Of a DNA stretch of 64,000 nt, positions 42,760-50,643 are shown one piece after another. Both the position numbers and the translations under genes were made by a program. Below the pieces are notes generated by a model. That model made no database searches. It was given only the letters and a program-made list of their open reading frames with translations, and had not been told where the DNA came from. The DNA lies in assembly GCA_021287065.1 (NCBI GenBank), contig JAJTBE010000215.1, positions 1 through 64,000 on the forward strand, in the 5' to 3' direction. This DNA comes from Bacillota bacterium (GTDB lineage: Bacteria; Vulcanimicrobiota; JAJTBE01). Each line of letters opens with the position of its first letter. Position 1 is the stretch's first letter.

Positions 42760-43500
42760 ATGAAGAAGCAGATTGAAAAAGCAGCTGAAATTCTCAAAGA
42801 AACCCTAAGCGTAGCAGTATTAACAGGCGCAGGTGTTTCTGCAGAAAGCAATATTCCCACATATCGAGATGCAGACGGACTATGGAATCAGTTTCAGGCA
42901 CAGGATCTTGCCACTCTTGAAGCTTTCTCAAAAAATCCTGCCACGGTCTGGGAATGGTACAGCTACAGGCAGCAGCTTATGCTCAAATGCGAGCCTAATC
43001 CGGGGCACAAGATTTTTGTTGAAATGGAAAAATATTTTCCTGAATTTACCCTAATCACACAGAACATCGACGGCCTTCATCAGAGAGCGGGCAGTAAAGA
43101 TGTGGTGGAACTCCATGGTAATGTGATGAAAGCCCGCTGTATGAAAGAAGAGGAAAAAGTATTTGATTTCATAGCCGGCGACAATTATCTGCCAAAATGC
43201 GAAGACTGCGGTTCGTTAATAAGGCCCCATGTTGTATGGTTTGGCGAGATGCTGGACAGTGAAGTAATCGGAAAGGCTACTTCTGCTGCGGCAAATTGTG
43301 AAGTATTTATTATGTCAGGCACTTCCGCCGTTGTCTATCCCGCTGCGGGGCTTCCGCTTATCGCTATCAGAAACGGTGCAAAACTCATCGAGATTAATCT
43401 TGAGGAAACACCGGTTTCAGATTATGCTGAAATTTCCATCAGAGGAAAATCCGGTGAAATTCTTCCTGAAATCTGGAAACTTGTAAAAGGGGACAAATAA
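42760..43500 (+). CDS. Sir2-family NAD-dependent protein deacylase (class III-like)
   Basis: LTGAGVSAESNIPTYRD (NAD site), TQNIDGLHQRAG and the catalytic H119 (VELHG) identify a sirtuin. Y67 and R70 (WYSYRQQ) match the Tyr-x-x-Arg pair that lets SIRT5 and CobB accept succinyl- or malonyl-lysine, so desuccinylase activity is plausible. Of the four zinc ligands three are cysteines (C127, C147, C150), but the second is E130, an unusual replacement. The 246-residue length is standard. The stop codon is directly followed by the start of the CapA-like gene. Confidence 0.92.
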   Translation: MKKQIEKAAEILKETLSVAVLTGAGVSAESNIPTYRDADGLWNQFQAQDLATLEAFSKNPATVWEWYSYRQQLMLKCEPNPGHKIFVEMEKYFPEFTLITQNIDGLHQRAGSKDVVELHGNVMKARCMKEEEKVFDFIAGDNYLPKCEDCGSLIRPHVVWFGEMLDSEVIGKATSAAANCEVFIMSGTSAVVYPAAGLPLIAIRNGAKLIEINLEETPVSDYAEISIRGKSGEILPEIWKLVKGDK

Positions 43501-44475
43501 ATGAAAATAAACAGGGTTGGGATATGGTTTGCCATATGTATTCTTATTATGATTTTCTCAAATTCAGCTTGTTTTGCTGCTGATGGTAAAAGTGAGATAA
43601 CAATAACTTTTGTGGGTGATGTGCAGCCTCATGTGCTTGAGAGGGCTTCGAAAAAGCAGATGGATTATATCAGGAGGCAGTTCGCCGACTCCGAATTTGT
43701 TTTCTGTAATCTTGAAACGCCCCTTACAAACCACAGCCAGTTAACATCAGGCAAAAGCAGGGATTTGATAAAATCAGGCAAGGATTATGCGTTCAAAGCT
43801 AATCCTTCATCGGTGAAAACGCTTAATGAAGCTGGGTTTTCAGTGGTATGCCTTGCAAACAATCATATGATGGATTATACCGATGTCGGGCTTACCGATA
43901 CCATAAGAGCATTAAACAGAGCCGGAATATGCTATTGCGGGGCAGGGGAGAACAAAGACAGAGCTGAAGCTCCGGTTATTCTCGAAAGTAAGAAAAGCGG
44001 AATCAAAGTTGCATTTATTTCATATTCTGAAATTGCACCGCTGATGAGCGACGCCACTTCAAAAACTCCGGGAATTGCCTATATAAATTATCCTCCGGGA
44101 CCTGGGGATATTTCAAAGATTGAAAAAAGCATAAAAACAGCAAAGGCAAAAGGCGCAGATATTGTAATTGTTACCCTTCACTGGGGGAAAGAGAAAAGCT
44201 CCCGGTTCGAAAGTTATCAGAAAGATTTTGCAAAAAAGCTTTTCGAAGCAGGAGCTGATTGTGTAATAGGCCATCATCCGCATGTGCTGAGAAATGTCGA
44301 GAAAACCGGTGGTAAAACCATTGCTTACAGCCTTGGCAATTTTGTCTTTGATTCTGCAGACAGAAAAACCATGGCGCTTACGGTTACATTCAGCCGTAAC
44401 GGTTCATCAGGCTGGCTTCAGTCAATTAAAACAAAGCCGATGTATATTGAAAACGGTATTCCGGTAAAGCTCTAA
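43501..44475 (+). CDS. CapA/PgsA-like metallophosphoesterase, exported
   Basis: A signal peptide (hydrophobic residues 8-24, cleavage near CFA) precedes a CapA domain (PGA_cap). The metal motifs are FVGDVQPHV, CNLETPLTN, CLANNHMMDY, VTLHWGKE and GHHPHVLR. Relatives are required for poly-gamma-glutamate capsule in Bacillus, but many members occur without capB/capC, as here, and then probably act as envelope phosphoesterases. It is the last gene of the rsmA-sirtuin run. Its stop overlaps the convergent echF stop by four bases with no terminator between them. Confidence 0.85.
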   Translation: MKINRVGIWFAICILIMIFSNSACFAADGKSEITITFVGDVQPHVLERASKKQMDYIRRQFADSEFVFCNLETPLTNHSQLTSGKSRDLIKSGKDYAFKANPSSVKTLNEAGFSVVCLANNHMMDYTDVGLTDTIRALNRAGICYCGAGENKDRAEAPVILESKKSGIKVAFISYSEIAPLMSDATSKTPGIAYINYPPGPGDISKIEKSIKTAKAKGADIVIVTLHWGKEKSSRFESYQKDFAKKLFEAGADCVIGHHPHVLRNVEKTGGKTIAYSLGNFVFDSADRKTMALTVTFSRNGSSGWLQSIKTKPMYIENGIPVKL

Positions 44476-44849
44476 GCCTGTGAGGGAGGTGCTTCTGTTT
44501 TCGCAGGAGCAGGCACCGCTGAGGGTCCATATTTTTCAATAGATTTTGAATAATCAGGTTTTCTGTATTCAAACTCCTGATTGATTGCGTCCTTTGGGCA
44601 TACTTCAACACAGAAACCGCATGTTACACATTTGAAAGGCTCAAAATAGAGGGCTTTTTCAGCTCTTTCCACTCTGATGGCTGCTGCGGGGCATTTTTTT
44701 GAACAGGCTCCGCAATAGACACATTTGTCGCCATCAAATTTTATAAGGCCTCTGGCATCCTTAAAAGGTTCCCTTTTGGTAAAGGGGTAGGGCCTTGTGG
44801 CGGGTTTTTTGAACAGATTTTCGATTACTGCTCCTAAAAAATTTGCCAT
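44472..44849 (-). CDS. echF: Ech hydrogenase ferredoxin-like subunit EchF
   Basis: This electron-transfer subunit carries two [4Fe-4S] clusters. The two motifs are CVYCGACSKKCP and CVTCGFCVEVCP, in the middle of a 125-residue NuoI-like protein. The C-terminal 25 residues are Pro/Ala-rich. The ATG at 44849 has GGAGAG nine bases upstream, better than a TTG at 44867. It is the last gene of the six-gene ech operon, two bases after echE. It should connect soluble ferredoxin to the hydrogenase small subunit. Confidence 0.9.
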   Translation of the reverse strand: MANFLGAVIENLFKKPATRPYPFTKREPFKDARGLIKFDGDKCVYCGACSKKCPAAAIRVERAEKALYFEPFKCVTCGFCVEVCPKDAINQEFEYRKPDYSKSIEKYGPSAVPAPAKTEAPPSQA

Positions 44850-44851
44850 TT

Positions 44852-45934
44852 TTATCTCTCCGTACAACTAATACAAGGATCTATGGAAAGCACGATTACA
44901 GGTGCATCTGCCAGTTCCATGCCCGGCAGCATTTTGGAAAGGGCGGGAACATTTGAGAAAGTAGGAGTTCTTACTCTTACGCGCTCAAGGTTCTTTGTTC
45001 CGTTTCCTTCCACATAATAGATAAGCTCCCCTCTTGGTTGTTCCACTCGTGATACTGCTGCTGCTTTTCCGGGGTTTCCTTTGTATTTTGTCAGAATGTC
45101 GCCTGAAGGCAGCTGGTTTATAGCTTTTCTTAACAGACCGATTGACTGGTATGTTTCTTTTGCTCTGACAACCGCTCTTGCATAACAGTCCCCTGATTCC
45201 TCCACAACTGGTTTGAAATCAAGATATTTGTATGCTCCATATCCTGTCATTCTTGCATCCTGTGCTATACCGCTGGCTCTGAGAACCGGGCCTACTATTC
45301 CGAGATGGATAGCTTTTTCCTTCTCAATAACTCCAACGCCCACAGTTCTGCGTTTTACTGTTGTATCTGACATAACGACCGGAATAATGCCATTGAGTTC
45401 TTTTTCGCATTTGTCGATGACTGTGAGAATTTCCTGAAGATGCTCGTCGCTTATATCTCTTCTCACTCCGCCGATAGCGCAGGCTGAGATGATTACTCTT
45501 GCACCGGTTGTTTTTTCAAGGATATCAAGGATTCTCTCTCTGATTTCCCAGAATTTCATAAAGAGGCTTTCAAAGCCGAATGAGTCAGCGAGAAGGCCAA
45601 GCCACAGCATATGGCTGTGAAGTCTGTGTAGTTCTCCCCAGATTACCCTGAGATAATTCGCTCTTGGGGGGAGTTCGATTTTCATAATATCCTCGATTGC
45701 CATACAATAGCAAACGGCGTGTATGAAACTGCATATACCGCAGATTCTTTCAACCAGAAATACATTCTGAGTAAAATCATTTTTTTCCGCAGCTTTTTCG
45801 ATACCTCTGTGTACATAGCCCAGAGCAGGGGCTACATCAACTATTTTTTCATCCTTCAGGCTAAGCTTCAGCTGCAGCGGTTCCGGAAACACCGGGTGCT
45901 GGGGACCCATTGGTATAACTGTTCTTGTTGACAT
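44852..45934 (-). CDS. echE: Ech hydrogenase large subunit EchE
   Basis: The catalytic subunit of a group 4 [NiFe] hydrogenase. The Ni-Fe ligands are C65 and C68 in RICGIC and C354 and C357 in DPCISCTER, so it is a true hydrogenase and not a complex I NuoD subunit, which lacks them. The protein ends immediately after this second motif, so no C-terminal peptide needs to be cleaved off for maturation. The 360-residue length fits EchE/CooH. AAGGAG precedes the ATG. Confidence 0.95.
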   Translation of the reverse strand: MSTRTVIPMGPQHPVFPEPLQLKLSLKDEKIVDVAPALGYVHRGIEKAAEKNDFTQNVFLVERICGICSFIHAVCYCMAIEDIMKIELPPRANYLRVIWGELHRLHSHMLWLGLLADSFGFESLFMKFWEIRERILDILEKTTGARVIISACAIGGVRRDISDEHLQEILTVIDKCEKELNGIIPVVMSDTTVKRRTVGVGVIEKEKAIHLGIVGPVLRASGIAQDARMTGYGAYKYLDFKPVVEESGDCYARAVVRAKETYQSIGLLRKAINQLPSGDILTKYKGNPGKAAAVSRVEQPRGELIYYVEGNGTKNLERVRVRTPTFSNVPALSKMLPGMELADAPVIVLSIDPCISCTER

Positions 45935-45946
45935 TTCAAATTCTCC

Positions 45947-46342
45947 TTAACAATCCACACATTTGAGCATTGGAGTGATATCGCTATCTTCCCCAAGGAA
46001 AAGCCTGCCGCCGTAGTTGACAAACAGACCGGAGAATTTAACTCCAAACAGCTCTTTCATCTCATTTTCGATAAGGAAGGCGCAAAGGTAAATAAGTGAA
46101 AGGCTCGGCACTTCTTCTTCCTTGTTGACAAGCAGTCTGAGGTGGAGCATTGTCAGATCTTTATCAAAATGGTAATAAATCTCGTATTTTTCGCCTCTGT
46201 CAAGACAGGTGGCAGTCAGAAGTCTGTAACCTTCTTCATCCAGTTTTTTTACTCTGGCTGTCAGATTATCTATTGTTATGTTTTCTGCTCCTTCAAGGAC
46301 AGGAAACTGTTTCTCCTGGGGTTGTGTATCTGTCTGTGTCAT
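45947..46342 (-). CDS. echD: Ech hydrogenase subunit EchD (NuoC-like)
   Basis: A 131-residue protein of the NuoC/30-kDa family, seen in YRLLTATCLDRGEKYEIYYHF, split as RLLTATCLDRG and YEIYYHFDKD, and in the FLIENEMKELFGVKF motif. It docks large and small subunits in the peripheral arm. Its ATG overlaps the echC stop by four bases (ATGA) and it precedes echE by 12 bases. Confidence 0.88.
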   Translation of the reverse strand: MTQTDTQPQEKQFPVLEGAENITIDNLTARVKKLDEEGYRLLTATCLDRGEKYEIYYHFDKDLTMLHLRLLVNKEEEVPSLSLIYLCAFLIENEMKELFGVKFSGLFVNYGGRLFLGEDSDITPMLKCVDC

Positions 46343-46797
46343 GCGGTTTTTGCCTCCCGGCTCTTTAAAAGTTTTCTCTTTTCAGGAATTTTCTGCAGTG
46401 CAAGAACAATACCGTCGATTATAGCTTCCGGTCTTGCTGCGCATCCGGGTACATATACATCAACAGGTATCACTTTGTCAACTCCGCCGAGTACATTGTA
46501 GCAGTTGTGCAGAACGCCTCCGCTGACGGCACAGATTCCCACAGCTACCACCATTTTGGGGTCAGGCATTTGTTCGTAGAGATTTCTGAGTACTCTGGCG
46601 CTTCTTTTATTTGCTGCGCCTGTGATAACCAGAATATCCGCATGTCTGGGATTTCCCACATTGAGAATTCCGAATCTTTCCACATCATATAAAGGAGTGA
46701 GGCATGCAAGAACCTCGATATCGCAGCCGTTGCAGCTTCCGGTATCATAATGCAGAATCCAGGGGGATTTGATATTTGATGTATCAAAAGAGCTCAT
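46339..46797 (-). CDS. echC: Ech hydrogenase small subunit EchC (NuoB-like)
   Basis: The small subunit holding the proximal [4Fe-4S] cluster. Ligands C22, C25 (SCNGCDIEVLA), C89 (VGICAVSGG) and C119 (PGCAARPE) are all present in 152 residues. The ATG at 46797 has AAGGAAG eight bases upstream; the more upstream ATG at 46818 lacks one. A 110-base gap separates it from echB, the only sizeable gap in the operon. Confidence 0.92.
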   Translation of the reverse strand: MSSFDTSNIKSPWILHYDTGSCNGCDIEVLACLTPLYDVERFGILNVGNPRHADILVITGAANKRSARVLRNLYEQMPDPKMVVAVGICAVSGGVLHNCYNVLGGVDKVIPVDVYVPGCAARPEAIIDGIVLALQKIPEKRKLLKSREAKTA

Positions 46798-46907
46798 TAT
46801 ATCGCTTCCTTTTATCAATACATAAGTGATTTTAACATTTCCGGCACTAAGCGGGAAATAATTTTTATCACAGATTGTCAGTTAATTTCCGTTTAACCGG
46901 AGTTTTC

Positions 46908-47786
46908 CTACTTTTTGATTATACTGAAATAATAGATGACTGCGAGATTCAGTGCTGTTATGGGGACACCTATCTTCCAGGCAAAGCGCAGCATATCCGA
47001 CCAGGTAAGCCTTGCTGTGATGTTGTCGATGACTATTGTAGCAAACAGGCAGAACAGGCCCAAAGCCAGACCAATCCAGAGATTGGTGGCAAAAAGCAGC
47101 ATTGCCAGAACCATCAGAAGTGCCATTTCATACATATGGACAAGTTCGATAACTGCCAGATGCCGTCCTGAAAGTTCCGTGGTGATTCCTTTTACCAGCT
47201 CCTGATGTGCGTGGTGTGATGTTGAGAGATCGAAGGGTGATTTTCTCAGTTTGATTACCATTATGATAATCAGCGCCACTACAAACAGAGGCATTGAATA
47301 GAGCAGGGGATCTTTCAGTTCAAACACCTTAAATGTCATGAAACTGCCGGTTTTTAAATAAATCGCCACAACATAGAATATGATAAGCGGTTCGTATGCA
47401 AGAACCTGCAGAATTTCTCTCTGTGCTCCGATATTGCTGTATGGTGATTTTACGCTGAATCCGCCGAGTATGAAGAAAATGCTTCCCATTGCAAGAACCA
47501 GCACCATAACCAGAAGATCCTGACCGGTCATAAGAAGGACCAGACTCAGAATCATTGATACCAGATAAACAAAAACACAGATAATCTGAATCTTTGTGCC
47601 GGAAATCGGTTTTTTCGACATAAGTTTCATCATATCATAAAAAGGCTGTAAAATGGGAGGTCCGATTCTTCCCTGAAGTCTGGCGGAAAGAATTCTGTCA
47701 ATTCCCATAAGAAGCCCGCCGATAAGGGGGGCGACAAATACTGCCATAAAGACAATTAATACTGTGTTACCAGAATTTAAAAACAT
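46908..47786 (-). CDS. echB: Ech hydrogenase membrane subunit EchB (NuoH-like)
   Basis: A polytopic protein of 292 residues and about eight membrane segments. It has the NuoH-type motif GIDRILSARLQGRIGPPILQP (in parts GPPILQPFYD) and the conserved EL...E loop (STSHHAHQELVKGITTELSG). It anchors the peripheral arm and forms part of the quinone-site remnant and ion channel. Its start overlaps the echA stop by ten bases. Confidence 0.93.
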   Translation of the reverse strand: MFLNSGNTVLIVFMAVFVAPLIGGLLMGIDRILSARLQGRIGPPILQPFYDMMKLMSKKPISGTKIQIICVFVYLVSMILSLVLLMTGQDLLVMVLVLAMGSIFFILGGFSVKSPYSNIGAQREILQVLAYEPLIIFYVVAIYLKTGSFMTFKVFELKDPLLYSMPLFVVALIIIMVIKLRKSPFDLSTSHHAHQELVKGITTELSGRHLAVIELVHMYEMALLMVLAMLLFATNLWIGLALGLFCLFATIVIDNITARLTWSDMLRFAWKIGVPITALNLAVIYYFSIIKK

Positions 47787-49696
47787 AATCCACCAATCAA
47801 TACAATTATTAGAATAACAGCAACAGGGTTCATCCAGGGGATGTGTCTGTTTTCGCTGAAGAAATGATCGAAATAATAGCCGCTGAGCTGCATCTCGCTG
47901 CTCGAATCTTTCAGTGTGCGGAAAGCAGTTCCTGTGCTGCTGGCAATATTTTCACCACACATATACACGCTGCTTCCCGGACATTCCTTCATTCTCAGAT
48001 AGAGAACCGGAATAATAACCGCCAGCAGTATGACAGTGAAAATTGACAGAACCGGGAATGAACCAGCGTCGTTGATAAGATTCATCTGCGCCTGTCCGAT
48101 GCCTGCTGCAGGGTAATACTGCATAACTGCGGGCGCTACGACTTTGCCTGCCAGAGGTCCTGCCATAACGCTGAGCACTAGAACGGTAACAGCGAGAAAA
48201 ACAAAGGAAAGAACATAGAAGAAAGGCAGTTTTTCCATTTTGGGAGTGGGTTTTCCCGGTGTTGTTTCAAGGAGTCTGCCGATCCATTTTGTCCAGAAGA
48301 GGACTGTAAATGCACTTCCCATAACCAGCAGGAACATTTCAACGGGCATTTTCGCAGTAGCTTCCAGTGAAACCCACTTTGAAATTACGGCGCCGAAGGG
48401 AGGCAGAATCATTGAGAGAATTCCGATTACCATAATAAATACGGTGAAAGGCATAACGCTGAGGAGCCCTTCCATTCTTTCTATGTCTCTGCTTTCGATG
48501 TTATGTTCGACTACTCCCACTGCCATAAACAGCATTGCTTTTGATATGGCGTGGAAAATTATGAGAAGAATTGCCGCTGATATAGCGAGGGGGGTGTTGA
48601 TTCCTGCGCAGGAAACAATCAGGCCGAGATTGGATATTGTTGAATACGCAAGAACTTTTTTGGCATTTGACTGATTAATGGCAAGCATTGCAGCTGCAAC
48701 AAATGTGAAAGCGCCGATTATACCGACCATCTTTGTTACAAATGTATTTTCGAAAGCCGGTGCAAGTCTTAATATGAGATAAACACCTGCTTTAACCATC
48801 GTGCTTGAGTGAAGCAGCGCCGATACGGGTGTGGGGGCGACCATCGCGCCGAGGAGCCATCCCTGAAACGGCATCTGAGCTGCTTTTGTAAAACCGCCGA
48901 TACACAGAAGAGCAATAGGGAGAAGTAAAAATCCTTCATATCTGCCTCCTGCGATAAGCTCCTGAAAAGCCATTGGTCTGTGCTGAATATGGAGAAGAAC
49001 CAGGCCGCCCATTATTGCAACGCCGCCGATAAGGTTCATCCATAACGCTCTGTATGAATTGTTTACAGCTTCTTCATCTCCGTTATGTCTGATTAACATA
49101 ACGCAGCAAAGAGTGGTAACTTCCCAGAAGAAATACATCCACATCATGTTGTTTGAAAGGACGAGGCCGTTCATTGCCCCGAGGAAAAGAGTGAGATACA
49201 TAAAGAATCTGGGCTGTTTTGATACGGGTATGTGAATGTGGTGTTCGTGCTCCTGCATATATGGAAGAGCATAGAGGGTTGTAATTGATCCTACGATGGA
49301 AATTATCAGCACCATTATGGTTGAAAGATAATCTCCGTAGAGAGCCGGTGATGTTTCGCCATGAATTCCTGCAAAGAATTCCAGCCATATCAGTCCTGCA
49401 GTCTGCAATGCGGCAAGGCCGATGATCAGAGGGCTTTTTCTTACGATACCCAGATAAATGAATACTGCAAGAAGGAAAAAGTCGCCTATGGCGATTAGTT
49501 GTCCCCAGTTAATACCTTCGTGGGGAGGGGTGAAACTCCCGTTGCCTGACATTGCCAGAGCAATTGAGGCTCCGATGAGTGCCAGTGCGTTGCCTATCAC
49601 CAGGAAACGTCTGACTAAGTCGTTTCTGAGAAAGAAACAAAGTATGCCAATAATAAAAGGCATAACAATTAGTAAACCCAAAATACCTGATTTCAT
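47777..49696 (-). CDS. echA: Ech hydrogenase ion-pumping subunit EchA (NuoL/MrpA-like)
   Basis: The antiporter-like subunit, 639 residues with about 15 membrane segments. Conserved features include FFFWEVTTLCC (key Glu), GGFTKAAQMPFQGWLLGAM (channel Lys), and LLHSSTMVKAGVYLILR. It should carry protons or sodium ions coupled to ferredoxin-dependent H2 formation. It is the first gene of echABCDEF, which has the same order as in Methanosarcina and several clostridia. The ATG at 49696 has only a weak ribosome site. No maturation (hyp) genes are in the window. Confidence 0.93.
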   Translation of the reverse strand: MKSGILGLLIVMPFIIGILCFFLRNDLVRRFLVIGNALALIGASIALAMSGNGSFTPPHEGINWGQLIAIGDFFLLAVFIYLGIVRKSPLIIGLAALQTAGLIWLEFFAGIHGETSPALYGDYLSTIMVLIISIVGSITTLYALPYMQEHEHHIHIPVSKQPRFFMYLTLFLGAMNGLVLSNNMMWMYFFWEVTTLCCVMLIRHNGDEEAVNNSYRALWMNLIGGVAIMGGLVLLHIQHRPMAFQELIAGGRYEGFLLLPIALLCIGGFTKAAQMPFQGWLLGAMVAPTPVSALLHSSTMVKAGVYLILRLAPAFENTFVTKMVGIIGAFTFVAAAMLAINQSNAKKVLAYSTISNLGLIVSCAGINTPLAISAAILLIIFHAISKAMLFMAVGVVEHNIESRDIERMEGLLSVMPFTVFIMVIGILSMILPPFGAVISKWVSLEATAKMPVEMFLLVMGSAFTVLFWTKWIGRLLETTPGKPTPKMEKLPFFYVLSFVFLAVTVLVLSVMAGPLAGKVVAPAVMQYYPAAGIGQAQMNLINDAGSFPVLSIFTVILLAVIIPVLYLRMKECPGSSVYMCGENIASSTGTAFRTLKDSSSEMQLSGYYFDHFFSENRHIPWMNPVAVILIIVLIGGLCF

Positions 49697-49880
49697 ATTT
49701 CTATTACCACTTGATTTATTCTATTTGTTTTGCCGCCGGAGAAGGGCGCATAACCAGCTTTTTCAGGACTGGTGCGGAACAGCGCCCGTTAAATATCTTT
49801 ATATTCCGATAGCTAAAACAATGTTTTCAATTTTATTCGCTGTTTTTATACAATAATCTTTTAAAAAATTTAAAAATATA

Positions 49881-49898
49881 TCGTGATAAAAATCACGA
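49881..49898. promoter_or_regulatory. Palindrome between the sigma-factor operon and echA
   Basis: TCGTGAT-AAAA-ATCACGA has perfect seven-base arms and overlaps the stop codon of the small gene at 49893. On the minus strand it is followed by T-rich sequence, so it may be a weak terminator. It also resembles a CRP/FNR-family box (GTGA-N6-TCAC), lying about 185 bases before echA. I cannot decide between the two. Confidence 0.4.
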
Positions 49899-50102
49899 AC
49901 TCTTTTTCATTTTTTCGAAAATTCTGTCAAGATTTTGGGTTTTATTGAACAAACCTGACAAATATGGTGACAAAGCATGCTGAATTCTTATATTGCTAAT
50001 CAGCTCATTTTTGATATGTTCCTTTTCTTCCGGTTCTATATTAAGGCTTTGTCCTGTTGTGTTGAGCTGTTTTATGATGTTATGAAAGCTTTTGTCTGAC
50101 AT
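49893..50102 (-). CDS. Small hypothetical protein coupled to the ECF sigma factor
   Basis: A 69-residue charged helical protein starting MSDKSFHN, with no membrane segment. The ATG at 50102 lies one base past the sigma-factor stop and has GGAAGG nine bases upstream; an upstream ATG at 50144 lies inside the sigma gene. Position directly after an ECF sigma factor is where anti-sigma factors are usually found, but the sequence lacks a zinc-binding HxxxCxxC motif and I do not recognise it. Confidence 0.6.
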   Translation of the reverse strand: MSDKSFHNIIKQLNTTGQSLNIEPEEKEHIKNELISNIRIQHALSPYLSGLFNKTQNLDRIFEKMKKSS

Positions 50103-50103
50103 G

Positions 50104-50643
50104 TCAGTCTGCCTTCCTTTCGTTGTGTTCAGGGATACAGGCAAGTTTTTTAAGCGCCCTGGAATGTGCGGTTTTGAGTGATGTTATGCTTTTTTTCAGT
50201 ATGGACGATATTTCAGCATAGCTGTATCCGGAAATATCTTTTAGTATTATAATGTCTTTCTGATTCTGACTGAGTACAGATAAAGATTCCTGAAGATTTC
50301 CGGCATTGACAGGTGACTCTGCTTCTCCTGAAATTTTACAATCTTTACTGATGGTTTCTAAGATGTGAAGATTTTTTCTTCTTTTTGAAAGATAATCCAT
50401 GCACAGGTTTTTAGTGATTCGGAAAAGCCATGATGTGAAAGATGAATAATCTCTGACGGAAGAAGAATTGAGGAAAACCCGGAAGAAAGTTTCGTTAACA
50501 ATCTCCCGGGCATCTTCGGTGTTGTTTGTTATGATTGCCGCATAACGGAAGAGGTTCTGACAATGAAGTTCGAACAGATATTCGAATGCGGATTCATCGC
50601 CTCTCTGCAGTGCCTTTAATATCTCATTGTTGTTCACTGTCAT
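50104..50643 (-). CDS. ECF-type RNA polymerase sigma factor
   Basis: Region 2 is clear (AFEYLFELHCQNLFRYAAII, then AREIVNETFFRVF and SFTSWLFRITKNLCMDYL). Region 4 follows (LSQNQKDIIILKDISGYSYA, EISSILKKSITSLKTAHSRALKKL). No region 1.1 or 3, as in ECF factors. The ATG at 50643 has GGGAG; a longer frame to 50703 is unlikely. The gene overlaps the 3' end of the upstream GspF/GspE-like gene by 20 bases, so the two are translationally linked, and the small gene follows. The regulon is unknown. Confidence 0.9.
   Translation of the reverse strand: MTVNNNEILKALQRGDESAFEYLFELHCQNLFRYAAIITNNTEDAREIVNETFFRVFLNSSSVRDYSSFTSWLFRITKNLCMDYLSKRRKNLHILETISKDCKISGEAESPVNAGNLQESLSVLSQNQKDIIILKDISGYSYAEISSILKKSITSLKTAHSRALKKLACIPEHNERKAD

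Noticed and set aside
44852-49696. Reading the cluster as a partial respiratory complex I (nuo) operon
   Set aside because: The large subunit has both CxxC nickel-binding motifs and the gene order is exactly echA-F; nuoE/F/G and nuoA/J/K genes are absent.
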